Of a stretch of DNA of 7,840 bases, positions 1 to 6,097 are shown in pieces. Both the position numbers and the translations under genes were made by a program. Positions within the stretch are counted from its first letter, which is position 1; every line of letters starts with the position of its first letter. The stretch spans positions 1 to 7,840 of the forward strand of contig JAIOTL010000108.1 of assembly GCA_021106775.1 (NCBI GenBank). The letters are read 5' to 3'. A model generated the notes under the pieces. It saw nothing but the letters and a program-made list of their open reading frames with translations. It had not been told where the DNA came from and did not search any database. The DNA is from Planctomycetota bacterium. Lineage in GTDB: Bacteria > Planctomycetota > UBA8742 > SKZP01 > JAIOTL01.

Positions 1-343
1 TATAAACAAGTTCCGTAAACAAATCGTAGATGCCGCAGTGTTTCGGTGATTTCCGCACGCTCAATTCCCTGCCGCCAACGTCAAACTTGCGAATAATCTT
101 CTCCTGCGCAATCGGGTAAACGAGCCTGACGCGTTGCGTTTCCAGCAAATTCCCAAGCTTTCGCCTGATTCCGCTGAAATTGCCCGTCTGAATCTCAATC
201 AATAAATCATCACGCACAATATCGATAAAATATCTGCCGACTTTCACCTCACATTTATCATCCGCCGTCGCCAGCAAATCCTTGAGCTGAGCATGCAAAG
301 AGCGTTCATTCAAAGTCCCAATACCGGTTTTGGTCGATTCCAT
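1..343 (-). CDS. DUF8091-like protein, N-terminal part (cut by window edge)
   Basis: An open frame of 114 codons runs off the left edge. It starts at ATG 343-341, with a GAAAGGA ribosome site about 6 bases upstream. Readable motifs are an opening T-G-I-G-T-L-N-E, FIDIV (39-43), LLIEIQTGNF (47-56), RLVYPIA (73-79) and RKSPK (97-101). From memory these are hallmarks of a conserved family of uncharacterised proteins (DUF8091) common in Chloroflexota and other environmental bacteria. The Asp41 ... Glu50-x-Gln52 spacing in adjacent predicted strands resembles a PD-(D/E)XK nuclease core with Gln in place of Lys; this is inference, and no activity is known to me. It lies 70 bases after the rplL terminator, so it is probably a separate transcription unit. 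The C-terminus is not visible. Confidence 0.75.
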   Translation of the reverse strand, partial: MESTKTGIGTLNERSLHAQLKDLLATADDKCEVKVGRYFIDIVRDDLLIEIQTGNFSGIRRKLGNLLETQRVRLVYPIAQEKIIRKFDVGGRELSVRKSPKHCGIYDLFTELVY

Positions 344-412
344 TAAAATCCTTTCAGCTACCCGTTTAATCGGCGAAATCATGCGTTTCTGTGCAAAAAT
401 CGCAGTTTTCTC

Positions 413-440
413 AAAAAAAAACACCCGAACGTGCCGGGTG
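413..440 (-). terminator. Rho-independent terminator of the rplKAJL operon
   Basis: Read on the minus strand, CACCCG (440-435) and CGGGTG (427-422) form a 6-bp GC-rich stem with a 7-base loop. Nine consecutive T follow (413-421 in plus coordinates). It begins 27 bases after the rplL stop codon and should end the ribosomal-protein transcript before the next gene. Confidence 0.85.
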
Positions 441-466
441 CTTAAATTTATTGGAGTTTTCAACGC

Positions 467-844
467 TTATGCAGGAACGAGTTCTACACTTGCGCCAGCT
501 TCCTGAAGTTTTTTCTGGACATCTTCGCCGTCTTCCTTGTTGACGTTTTCCTTGATAACTTTTCCGTCAACTGTCAGGTCTTTCGCCTCTTTCAAGCCGA
601 GACCGGTGATTTCGCGGATAGCTTTGATAACTTTAATCTTCTGTCCGCCAACTTCTTTGAGAACGACATTGAAGTTTGTCGGTTCTTCCGGTGCATCGCC
701 TTCGCCGCCTGCCGGTGCTGCCATAACAACTCCGCCTGCTGCAGGTTCAATACCGTATTTGTCCTTCAAAATGTCCGAGAGTTCTTTTGCTTCTTTAAGC
801 GTGAGATTGGCGATTTCTTCCGCCATTTTTTCGAGGTCTGCCAT
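467..844 (-). CDS. rplL: 50S ribosomal protein L7/L12 (bL12)
   Basis: 125 residues, the normal size for bL12, the mobile stalk protein that recruits translational GTPases to the large subunit. The N-terminal dimerisation/L10-binding segment covers about residues 1-32. A short Ala/Gly/Glu/Pro hinge (about 33-55) follows, then the globular domain with the hallmark [19 protein letters not shown]. The stretch after KDL is atypical: the family's usual V-D-x-A-P-K-x-x-K-E-G-V reads [11 protein letters not shown], about one residue shorter and lacking both the Ala-Pro and the Gly. The tail ends VELVPA. The start at 844 has a GAAAGGGG ribosome site. It follows rplJ after 30 bases and is the last gene of the operon before a strong terminator. 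Confidence 0.97.
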   Translation of the reverse strand: MADLEKMAEEIANLTLKEAKELSDILKDKYGIEPAAGGVVMAAPAGGEGDAPEEPTNFNVVLKEVGGQKIKVIKAIREITGLGLKEAKDLTVDGKVIKENVNKEDGEDVQKKLQEAGASVELVPA

Positions 845-874
845 GTTTTTCCCCTTTCAGATTATTAAGTTTGT

Positions 875-1402
875 TTAATTTTCATCTTCTTCCGTACCTT
901 TTTGTTCAATCTGTGATGCTAGCGCACCTGATGGACCAATAAGGCAACCAGCAATTTTTGAACCCATTGCGAGAATCTGTCCCGAAATAATCGAAAGCAA
1001 TTCTTCCCGGCTTAACAAGTCCTTGTATTTCTGTGCACCTTCAGCATCGTCAACTGTGCCGTCAATGATACCGCCGACTATTTCTGCACGTTTTGTCTTC
1101 TTGTTGAATTTCAGCAGAGCTTTCGCAGCTTTGATTACTGCACCTTCATCCTCGCCATAAGCAACCGCAACCGGTCCCTTCATAATATCTGCGAGTCCTG
1201 TTACTCCGCGAGCTTCCATCATTTTGACGAAAACGCGATTTCTTACGACAACAACTTTAATGTTTTCTTCTGCGAGTTGATTCTTGAACGTAATCAAATT
1301 ATTCGCAGCAATTCCCTGATAATCGAAGAAAACCATCGAATTGACATTATCAAAGCGTTTCTCGTATTCCGAAAGCATCAACTTTTTCAATACACTAGGC
1401 AT
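875..1402 (-). CDS. rplJ: 50S ribosomal protein L10 (uL10)
   Basis: 175 residues, the usual length. L10 anchors L7/L12 dimers to 23S rRNA at the base of the GTPase stalk. The N-terminal RNA-binding domain shows MVFFDYQGI, VVVRNRVF and the KGPVAVAYG motif near the middle. The C-terminal helical part, which in the family carries the L12-binding sites, ends in an acidic EEDEN. The ATG overlaps the rplA stop by one base (TAATG), and a perfect AAGGAGG lies 6 bases upstream, inside rplA. The two genes are therefore probably translationally coupled, and there is no room for a separate L10 leader in an intergenic gap. The wording resembles PVC-group L10 proteins, from memory. Confidence 0.96.
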   Translation of the reverse strand: MPSVLKKLMLSEYEKRFDNVNSMVFFDYQGIAANNLITFKNQLAEENIKVVVVRNRVFVKMMEARGVTGLADIMKGPVAVAYGEDEGAVIKAAKALLKFNKKTKRAEIVGGIIDGTVDDAEGAQKYKDLLSREELLSIISGQILAMGSKIAGCLIGPSGALASQIEQKGTEEDEN

Positions 1403-2256
1403 TATTTGCCTCCTTCCGCGAGTAACACAGAAACGCTTGGTCCCATCGACGTGCTGAGATAAACCTTTTGAATGTATGTACCCTTCGCTTCCGCAGGTTT
1501 GACTGTCTTGATGTGGTCAACAAAAAAATCGATGTTATCAAGCAGCATTTGCTTGTCGAACGAGCGTTTTCCCATAACCGCGTGAACGTTACCATGTTCA
1601 TCTGCTCGATATTCGATTTTACCCGCTGCGAACTCTTTAATCGCGCCTTCAACATTCGGCGTTACCGTGCCGTTTTTCGGTGTGGGCATTTTTCCTTTTG
1701 GACCGAGGATTTTACCCAAGCCGCCGACAACTCTCATCATCGAAGGATGCGCGATACAGACATCAAAATCATCCCAACCGCCTTTGATTTTCTTAGCAAG
1801 TTCGTCACCGCCAACTTCTACTGCACCGGCATTTAAAGCGGCTTCAGCAATTGGACCCTCAGCAAAAGCGATAACACGGTTGGTTTTACCCACTCCGTGC
1901 GGTAAGGTAAGCGCGCCACGCAATGCCTGTCCCTGTTTTTTCGGGTCAATACCGAGTTTCATCGCAATCTCGACAGCTTCGTCAAATTTGCGTTTTGGTG
2001 CTATATTCATGAGTTTGTCGAGTGCATCATTCATCGAAAATTTATCGTCTTCAGAAACCTTTTTACGTGCTTCTACAATTTTTTTGCCATTTTGATGACC
2101 GATACGTTTTCCACGTTTGCGTTTTTGCTTCTTTTTGTCTTCCTGCTCGGTGATTGCAGCCTGTTCATCAATTTCCGCTTGTTTGGCTAATTCCTCAGGA
2201 TTTTCTTCCTGTGGTTTCAGCGTTTTCGGTGTTTCTTCTTCTTTTTTCTTTGCCAT
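1402..2256 (-). CDS. rplA: 50S ribosomal protein L1 (uL1) with long N-terminal extension
   Basis: 284 residues against about 230 for typical bacterial L1, which forms the mobile L1 stalk at the E site and represses its own operon in well-studied bacteria. The conserved body starts near residue 58 and includes LGIDPKK (101-107), LPHGVGKT (118-125), WDDFDV (161-166), LGPKGKMPTPKNGTVTPNV (184-202) and STSMGPSV near the end. The first ~55 residues are extra: an acidic/Gln-rich stretch (about 7-40), then the very basic KKKQKRKRGKR (41-51). The start is supported by AAAAGGGGG four bases upstream and an MAKKK beginning; no internal Met has an obvious better site. The extension may contact rRNA or RNA; that is inference. 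Residues such as GGWDDFDV and HAVMGK read like Planctomycetota L1. Confidence 0.96.
   Translation of the reverse strand: MAKKKEEETPKTLKPQEENPEELAKQAEIDEQAAITEQEDKKKQKRKRGKRIGHQNGKKIVEARKKVSEDDKFSMNDALDKLMNIAPKRKFDEAVEIAMKLGIDPKKQGQALRGALTLPHGVGKTNRVIAFAEGPIAEAALNAGAVEVGGDELAKKIKGGWDDFDVCIAHPSMMRVVGGLGKILGPKGKMPTPKNGTVTPNVEGAIKEFAAGKIEYRADEHGNVHAVMGKRSFDKQMLLDNIDFFVDHIKTVKPAEAKGTYIQKVYLSTSMGPSVSVLLAEGGK
1409..1415 (-). promoter_or_regulatory. Strong Shine-Dalgarno of rplJ inside the end of rplA
   Basis: Minus strand AAGGAGG lies 6 bases before the rplJ ATG and within the last codons of rplA. Combined with the TAATG stop/start overlap, it fixes the rplJ start and argues for coupled translation of L1 and L10. 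Confidence 0.85.
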
Positions 2257-2280
2257 TTAACCCCCTTTTCAGGTTCTTAC

Positions 2281-2394
2281 GAGCAGGGCAAGCCCTGTTT
2301 TCTTTCGACCTTAACGGATAACAACGTTAAGGAGACATGCTGTTTGCGAAGTTTAACTTCAACACTGTCATTTATAGCGAGGCAAATCCTGCTC
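2281..2394. repeat. Hairpin-rich MITE-like insert between rplK and rplA
   Basis: The 153-base rplK-rplA gap holds a 114-base segment bounded by inverted GAGCAGG (2281-2287) and CCTGCTC (2388-2394). Inside are three further inverted repeats: CAGGGC/GCCCTG (2284-2289/2292-2297), a perfect 8-bp CCTTAACG/CGTTAAGG (2309-2316/2325-2332, 8-base loop) and GAAGTT/AACTTC (2348-2353/2355-2360). There is no T-run, so it is not an obvious terminator. It is transcribed with the operon, and the rplA ribosome site lies just outside it. It could be a small non-autonomous repeat element or a processing/regulatory structure of the mRNA. The inverted repeats are certain; the interpretation is not. Confidence 0.55.
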
Positions 2395-2409
2395 TCCCCG
2401 AAATTTTTG

Positions 2410-2844
2410 TTATTCGTCAACCACTTCAATACCCATGGTAAATGCTGTGCCTTCGACCATGCGCATTGCCGCTTCGACGTTGTTCGTGTTAAGATCCTTG
2501 AGTTTCTGTTCTGCAATTTCCCTGATTTGTTTTTTTGTCACTGTCCCGACTTTTTCTTTGTTGGGTTCTGATGCACCTTTGACGATTGCCGCAGCTTTTT
2601 TCAACAAAATACCAGCAGGTGGTGACTTCAGGATAAATTCAAAGCTTCTGTCGCTGAAAATCGTGATTTCAACGGGGATAATCAGTCCGGAACCTTTCAT
2701 CTTGGCAGTTGCATCATTGAACTGTCTGACGAAAAGACCGATGTTAGCACCATGCTGACCCAATGCGGGTCCAACAGGCGGTGCTGGTGTCGCTTCCCCA
2801 GCTTTACATTGCAATTTAACCTTTGCATTAACTAATTTAGCCAT
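2410..2844 (-). CDS. rplK: 50S ribosomal protein L11 (uL11)
   Basis: 144 residues, the usual size. L11 binds the GTPase-associated centre of 23S rRNA (helices 43/44) with L10, and is needed for factor binding and the RelA response in known bacteria. The proline-rich N-terminal motif [13 protein letters not shown] (20-32), the site of thiostrepton-class interaction in the family, is present. So are [12 protein letters not shown] (74-85) in the linker and the C-terminal RNA-binding [13 protein letters not shown] and [18 protein letters not shown] chose ATG 2844-2842: AAAGG lies 7 bases upstream and the protein begins [11 protein letters not shown] like its homologues. The frame stays open further upstream to 2982, but that part has no family similarity. 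nusG, the usual upstream neighbour, is absent. Confidence 0.97.
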   Translation of the reverse strand: MAKLVNAKVKLQCKAGEATPAPPVGPALGQHGANIGLFVRQFNDATAKMKGSGLIIPVEITIFSDRSFEFILKSPPAGILLKKAAAIVKGASEPNKEKVGTVTKKQIREIAEQKLKDLNTNNVEAAMRMVEGTAFTMGIEVVDE

Positions 2845-2871
2845 TTCGAAACCTTTCAAACCCGACGATTT

Positions 2872-2961
2872 ACAACTCAACTGCGATTTTCGTATTGATA
2901 ACCGCAGATGCGTTTTTATCGAGATAAATCCGGTTTTGTTTTGTACACAACTCAACCTGCG
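2872..2961 (-). repeat. Two-copy direct repeat in the rplK leader
   Basis: ACAACTCAACTGCG (2872-2885) and ACAACTCAACCTGCG (2947-2961) differ by one inserted C and lie 75 bases apart. On the coding (minus) strand they read CGCAGTTGAGTTGT and CGCAGGTTGAGTTGT. The near copy sits 28 bases upstream of the rplK ATG; the far copy overlaps a 10-bp palindrome CCTGCGCAGG (2956-2965). They may be protein-binding sites or duplicated leader sequence. Confidence 0.5.
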
Positions 2962-3030
2962 CAGGCGAGTTTGTTTGCTCACACCATCGACAGCAGGACA
3001 TAATTGAACCTGTTTACAATGATGCTCAGA

Positions 3031-3094
3031 AAGCCGATTTCTTCAGATATGTAGGAGTTGAAGGGCGGAGGAAGCAGCCATCCGCTATCGGCTT
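3031..3094 (-). promoter_or_regulatory. Possible three-way-junction RNA in the rplK operon leader
   Basis: Read on the minus strand, an 8-bp closing stem AAGCCGAT/ATCGGCTT (3094-3087 with 3038-3031) encloses two hairpins. The first is GCGGA/TCCGC (3085-3081 with 3069-3065), extendable by GG/CC across a bulged base to a six-base loop. The second is CTTCA/TGAAG with a 13-base loop. Almost all bases between the arms are used, with one to two junction bases. The element lies about 185 bases upstream of the rplK start, where an autoregulatory leader for L1 would be expected. The complementary plus strand can fold similarly, so direction is inferred from its position. No known leader family was recognised. 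Confidence 0.4.
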
Positions 3095-3290
3095 GGAAAG
3101 TTACAACTTATATATTAATATTAGGAATTCAAGAACAATTGGTGGAAATTTATCAATAATTCGACTAATTTTTTTTCATATTAATGGCGGATTATTTTAC
3201 GTTTAAATTTGCGAATAATTTTACAATTTCTATCAAGTTTCCGTTTCTTTTTGCTATCATACATAAAACTTTTCATTTTTGGAGGAGATT

Positions 3291-4130
3291 GTGAAAAAAT
3301 TTCTTATTATGATTTTTGTAGTTGCGGTTGTAGTTTTAATCGTGCCGAAAACCGCCTTGGCACAGGCAACTTTCGTTCCGCCGTTTGACAACAATAGAAC
3401 TTCATCTCTGCATTTCGGTTTCGGAGAATTGCTTTATGACATTGATTATGATTCCGGCTTGCTATCTGATGTTGATGTAAGTCAGACGGTTGCTATCTTC
3501 GGCGGGAATTGGGAACATAGTGTAAGTTATGGGTTCTATCATTGCCGGTTTGGCGTCATGGGTCTTGGTGATACTGAAAATACAACCAGTTCATCAACTA
3601 CTACAAGCACTTTCTGGAAGGACAACCAGAATCTTTCAATATATTTTGGTGGTGGTTATATCTTTCTTAGCGAAGTTCCACTAACTGCGCTTGCAACCTT
3701 TCCAGGACCGAATACGAACAATCATCCTCAAGGAACAATGGCGTTTTTTGGTGGTGGATTCGATTTTAATGTTTACGGACAATGGGAAACGCATACATCC
3801 GGTATTACTGATTATGAGACTGGGTTTTACGTGTCGGACCTATCACTTGTCGCCCTTGGTGGAATACGCATTCCGAACGTCGGTTTTGTGCTTCATGCCA
3901 GTTTTTCGTTTCATTTTCGACTTGGCTGGGAAATGAGGCAATCAAGAACAACCGGTGGCTTGGAAACTGTTATTAATCTTTCTGAAAGTGCTGAACTTGG
4001 AATACCATTTGGTGGTATGGAGCTTGGAATTGCATATGAAGTGTCTTCTCTGCCACGGCTTCGGTTCGGCATAGTCGGTAAATTCGTCAATTCGATGATG
4101 CTAATCTTCCATGGTGGTTATGTATTTTAA
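3291..4130 (+). CDS. Secreted beta-barrel-like outer-membrane protein, function unknown
   Basis: 279 residues starting at GTG 3291, chosen over the in-frame TTG at 3279 because GGAGGAG (3281-3287) is its ribosome site, 5 bases from the GTG. The N-terminus is a clear signal peptide: KK, a hydrophobic stretch (about 4-18), then TALA, with likely cleavage after residue 24. The mature part is rich in Gly, Phe, Tyr and alternating hydrophobic residues, has a Ser/Thr-rich loop (98-108) and ends FHGGYVF. A C-terminal Phe with alternating aromatics is typical of the beta-signal recognised by the BAM complex. This suggests a small outer-membrane barrel of roughly 10-12 strands (inference). I do not recognise a family or substrate. 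It converges on the next gene, and they share a terminator. Confidence 0.8.
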   Translation: MKKFLIMIFVVAVVVLIVPKTALAQATFVPPFDNNRTSSLHFGFGELLYDIDYDSGLLSDVDVSQTVAIFGGNWEHSVSYGFYHCRFGVMGLGDTENTTSSSTTTSTFWKDNQNLSIYFGGGYIFLSEVPLTALATFPGPNTNNHPQGTMAFFGGGFDFNVYGQWETHTSGITDYETGFYVSDLSLVALGGIRIPNVGFVLHASFSFHFRLGWEMRQSRTTGGLETVINLSESAELGIPFGGMELGIAYEVSSLPRLRFGIVGKFVNSMMLIFHGGYVF

Positions 4131-4164
4131 CGATGTCCAGCAATCGTGGAAACTGAAGCATTTC

Positions 4165-4194
4165 GGAATATCTACATTAAACTAAAGATATTCC
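4165..4194. repeat. Perfect 9-bp inverted repeat between convergent genes
   Basis: GGAATATCT (4165-4173) and AGATATTCC (4186-4194) flank a 12-base loop. The stem can be lengthened by TTTC/GAAA across a two-base bulge. It lies 35 bases after the stop of the plus gene and just before the shared GC-rich terminator. It may protect the 3' end of the plus transcript. Confidence 0.5.
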
Positions 4195-4197
4195 ATG

Positions 4198-4228
4198 AAA
4201 AAACCCGTCTTTCCGACGGGTTGTTTTA
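4198..4228. terminator. Bidirectional terminator shared by convergent genes
   Basis: AACCCGTC (4202-4209) and GACGGGTT (4215-4222) form a perfect 8-bp stem with a TTTCC loop. On the minus strand six T follow, giving a strong terminator for the 4243-5280 gene. On the plus strand GTTTTATT follows, a weaker U-rich tract that ends the 3291-4130 transcript. Confidence 0.88.
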
Positions 4229-4242
4229 TTAAAGGATACTTT

Positions 4243-5280
4243 TTATTGCAGAAAAACCGTTACGCTGAACAGTAAAGTTATATCCGCTGCCTGTTTATAC
4301 AAACCGAAGGTTAAACCCAATTCAGGTACAACTTTCAAACCCTCAACTTCGAAGAAACCTTTTGCGCCAACAGTTATATCCATTGCTGGGTCGTAAAATT
4401 CAATCTGCAAAAGCGCGCTGACCATTTCATGGACTTGATATGCACCGCCGATTCCAAAATTCATGAGCATTCCCCATGTCCTGTTTTCCTCGGGCTGAAC
4501 CTTGTCGCCATCCGAAGCATATGTTATTCCGAGCATGACATTGACACCAAGTTTTTCAATTGGATATGCAGACCCAAGAACATTAAGCGAGAAATCAAAA
4601 GCTCCGGTACTCAAAGCATCATTTTGTGAACCTGTTGGAAATTTCAAGGTTAAAAGTCCGGCAACATCGAAATCAAAGGGCATATTATTAAGCTCAACAA
4701 TTGCACCTTCGCCAAGAAACCTGTATTTTCCGTGGAGGAATACATCGCCGATGGCTGTCGCAGCTTCAGTGTTCAAAGGCAAATTGTAAACCTCAAGCGT
4801 ACCATCCCATCCACCAAACATCAACCTGAGACCCGCTTCCAAATTCTCGATGATGCCGTAACGTCCTTCAAGTTCAAACATTGAAAGCGTGCCGTCAAAA
4901 TTCGGGTCATCATCGATTGCTCCACCGAAACCCGCAAGAATATAATTTAATCCAGCCTGAATGCCACCAATATCAAGGGTTCTCGCAGCTTCCATACGAC
5001 CGTAACCAGCAAGCGAGTAAATACCGTTTTTATGACCGGTTCTCATCGGAGCAAGCATCCACATTTCGTCGAAACTGAGTATTTCAGACTCCGATGGTGC
5101 TGTCTGAATTGGTGTTTCCTCGACCAACTCTTTGTCAGCCTCGTCTATCATCTTGTCGGCATCGTCTTTAGTTTCTTCATCGATGACATCATCGCCAAGC
5201 TCCGTCTGAGCCAATGCCGATTGAGCACAAAAGAGCGTTAAAAGAATAATAATCCCCAGATATACAAATTGCCCTCTCAT
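4243..5280 (-). CDS. Outer-membrane beta-barrel protein, MetA-phenol-degradation-like
   Basis: 345 residues. The signal peptide is MRGQFVYL plus a hydrophobic core and AQSALA, with cleavage likely after Ala24. A strongly acidic, probably unfolded segment (about 28-66, rich in Asp/Glu) follows, then a barrel-like body with alternating hydrophobic strands. GDVFLHGKYRFL (178-189), then LTLKFPTGS (210-218) and a Gly/Asp segment, fit the pattern of the putative 'MetA-pathway of phenol degradation' barrel family (PF13557-like), a poorly defined group of outer-membrane proteins whose family name does not prove a role in phenol use. The C-terminus is SVTVFLQ, with Phe third from the end rather than last. 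The start at 5280 has AGGGGAGA five bases upstream. The acidic N-terminal linker is not a usual part of that family and may face the periplasm. Confidence 0.78.
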   Translation of the reverse strand: MRGQFVYLGIIILLTLFCAQSALAQTELGDDVIDEETKDDADKMIDEADKELVEETPIQTAPSESEILSFDEMWMLAPMRTGHKNGIYSLAGYGRMEAARTLDIGGIQAGLNYILAGFGGAIDDDPNFDGTLSMFELEGRYGIIENLEAGLRLMFGGWDGTLEVYNLPLNTEAATAIGDVFLHGKYRFLGEGAIVELNNMPFDFDVAGLLTLKFPTGSQNDALSTGAFDFSLNVLGSAYPIEKLGVNVMLGITYASDGDKVQPEENRTWGMLMNFGIGGAYQVHEMVSALLQIEFYDPAMDITVGAKGFFEVEGLKVVPELGLTFGLYKQAADITLLFSVTVFLQ

Positions 5281-5401
5281 AGTTCTCCCCTTATTAATTG
5301 TTATGCATAATCTAATATCATTTTCTATAAATATTGCTGACGAACATTAGTAAAAGAATATTAATATAGTCCAAGTAGCATTTTAAATGTTCAATTATTT
5401 T

Positions 5402-5695
5402 TTTCAACCTGCTCTTTGTAATATTGCATAATGATATTAATATTTTGATTCAGTTCAACAGCTAATAATTAATGATGGCTTGATAGTGTTCATGAATACA
5501 TGAGTTATTTTGATAATTGTGCTTATTGATGAAAAAACAGCGGACGGGAAACAGGAGCATTAAAACATATTGATTTCATTGAACTTATAATGTTTTCGGT
5601 AGCTTACTTTTTATCACCTTAAAATTTTTAACTTTTTTTCCACACTTTTGATAATTCTTTTACATTTTTGATTCAGTTTCAACATTGCTCATTGT
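5402..5695. repeat. Set of imperfect direct repeats upstream of dnaN
   Basis: Three motifs each occur twice. TTTTGATTCAGTTCAACA (5443-5460) matches TTTTGATTCAGTTTCAACA (5666-5684) except for one T. TTTCAACCTGCTCTTTGT (5402-5419) resembles TTTCAACATTGCTCATTGT (5677-5695). TTTTGATAATT occurs at 5508-5518 and 5646-5656. In the second half the copies sit next to each other and beside the best DnaA-box match. An inverted TCATG/CATGA (5490-5494/5499-5503) lies between the sets. Confidence 0.6.
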
Positions 5696-6067
5696 TGATT
5701 AATTTATCGACAGGCGTTTGTTAATAATTTGCTTAATAAAACTAGTCTTTCCACAATTGCTTTTTAACATCCTTTTAACATTATTAACTTTTTATAAACA
5801 AGTTGTATTCGCTTGTTTTTCTGGCTCTTAGCATAATGACGCATCAGTTATGAAAAAAACATCGGTATAGATAAAGACAATGATATTTTAAATTTTTATA
5901 TCTTATATTTTAAACTAGCTGAACTTAATCCAGCATTATCCTCGAAATGATTTCTTTTAAAACACAAACCATGTATGTACTATCGGTTTGCTAAATTGAA
6001 TATTAAAGTCAAACTGAAATTAAATAAAAAAAATTCTTACTTTACCTGTGACGCTTTACAGAATATA

Positions 6068-6097
6068 TTAACACAATATTTGCAAAACCCGTATAAT
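6068..6097 (+). promoter_or_regulatory. Promoter of dnaN
   Basis: TTAACA (6068-6073) is one base from the -35 consensus, and a perfect TATAAT (6092-6097) follows after 18 bases. Transcription would begin near 6104, leaving a leader of about 25 bases with the GAGAGG ribosome site. A sigma70-type housekeeping promoter is the plain reading. Confidence 0.75.

Larger units (their letters stand above)
2845..3290. other. Divergent intergenic region: rplK leader and upstream region of the 3291 gene
   Basis: 446 bases separate rplK (minus) from the barrel gene (plus). No gene is supportable: one plus frame stays open for about 90 codons (about 2930-3205) but has no start codon or ribosome site. The half nearest rplK is richer in GC and holds a two-copy direct repeat and a nested inverted repeat. 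The half nearest 3291 is very AT-rich and should hold the promoter of the plus gene; the best but weak match is TTGCGA/TATCAA with a 16-base gap at 3209-3236. There is no tRNA and no secE or nusG. I found no convincing -35/-10 pair for rplK. Confidence 0.6.

Noticed and set aside
537..878. Plus-strand frame opposite rplL
   Set aside because: Antisense shadow of a confidently identified ribosomal gene, with no domain or ribosome site.
1395..1655. Minus frame overlapping the end of rplA
   Set aside because: Out-of-frame shadow of rplA; the resulting peptide has no recognisable features.
2845..2982. N-terminal extension of L11 to 2982
   Set aside because: The upstream part has no L11 similarity, whereas ATG 2844-2842 has a good ribosome site and gives a normal-length protein.
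3109..3138. Minus-strand promoter TTGTTC/TATATA for rplK
   Set aside because: An 18-base gap and two mismatches in each box within AT-rich DNA; too weak to annotate.
2930..3205. Plus-strand frame open for about 90 codons upstream of the barrel gene
   Set aside because: No ATG/GTG/TTG with a ribosome site, no recognisable domain, and it spans the nested inverted repeat and AT-rich promoter-like DNA; probably chance.
3279..3290. TTG start at 3279 for the plus barrel gene
   Set aside because: It would translate the GGAGGAG ribosome site itself and put acidic residues before the signal peptide; GTG 3291 fits better.
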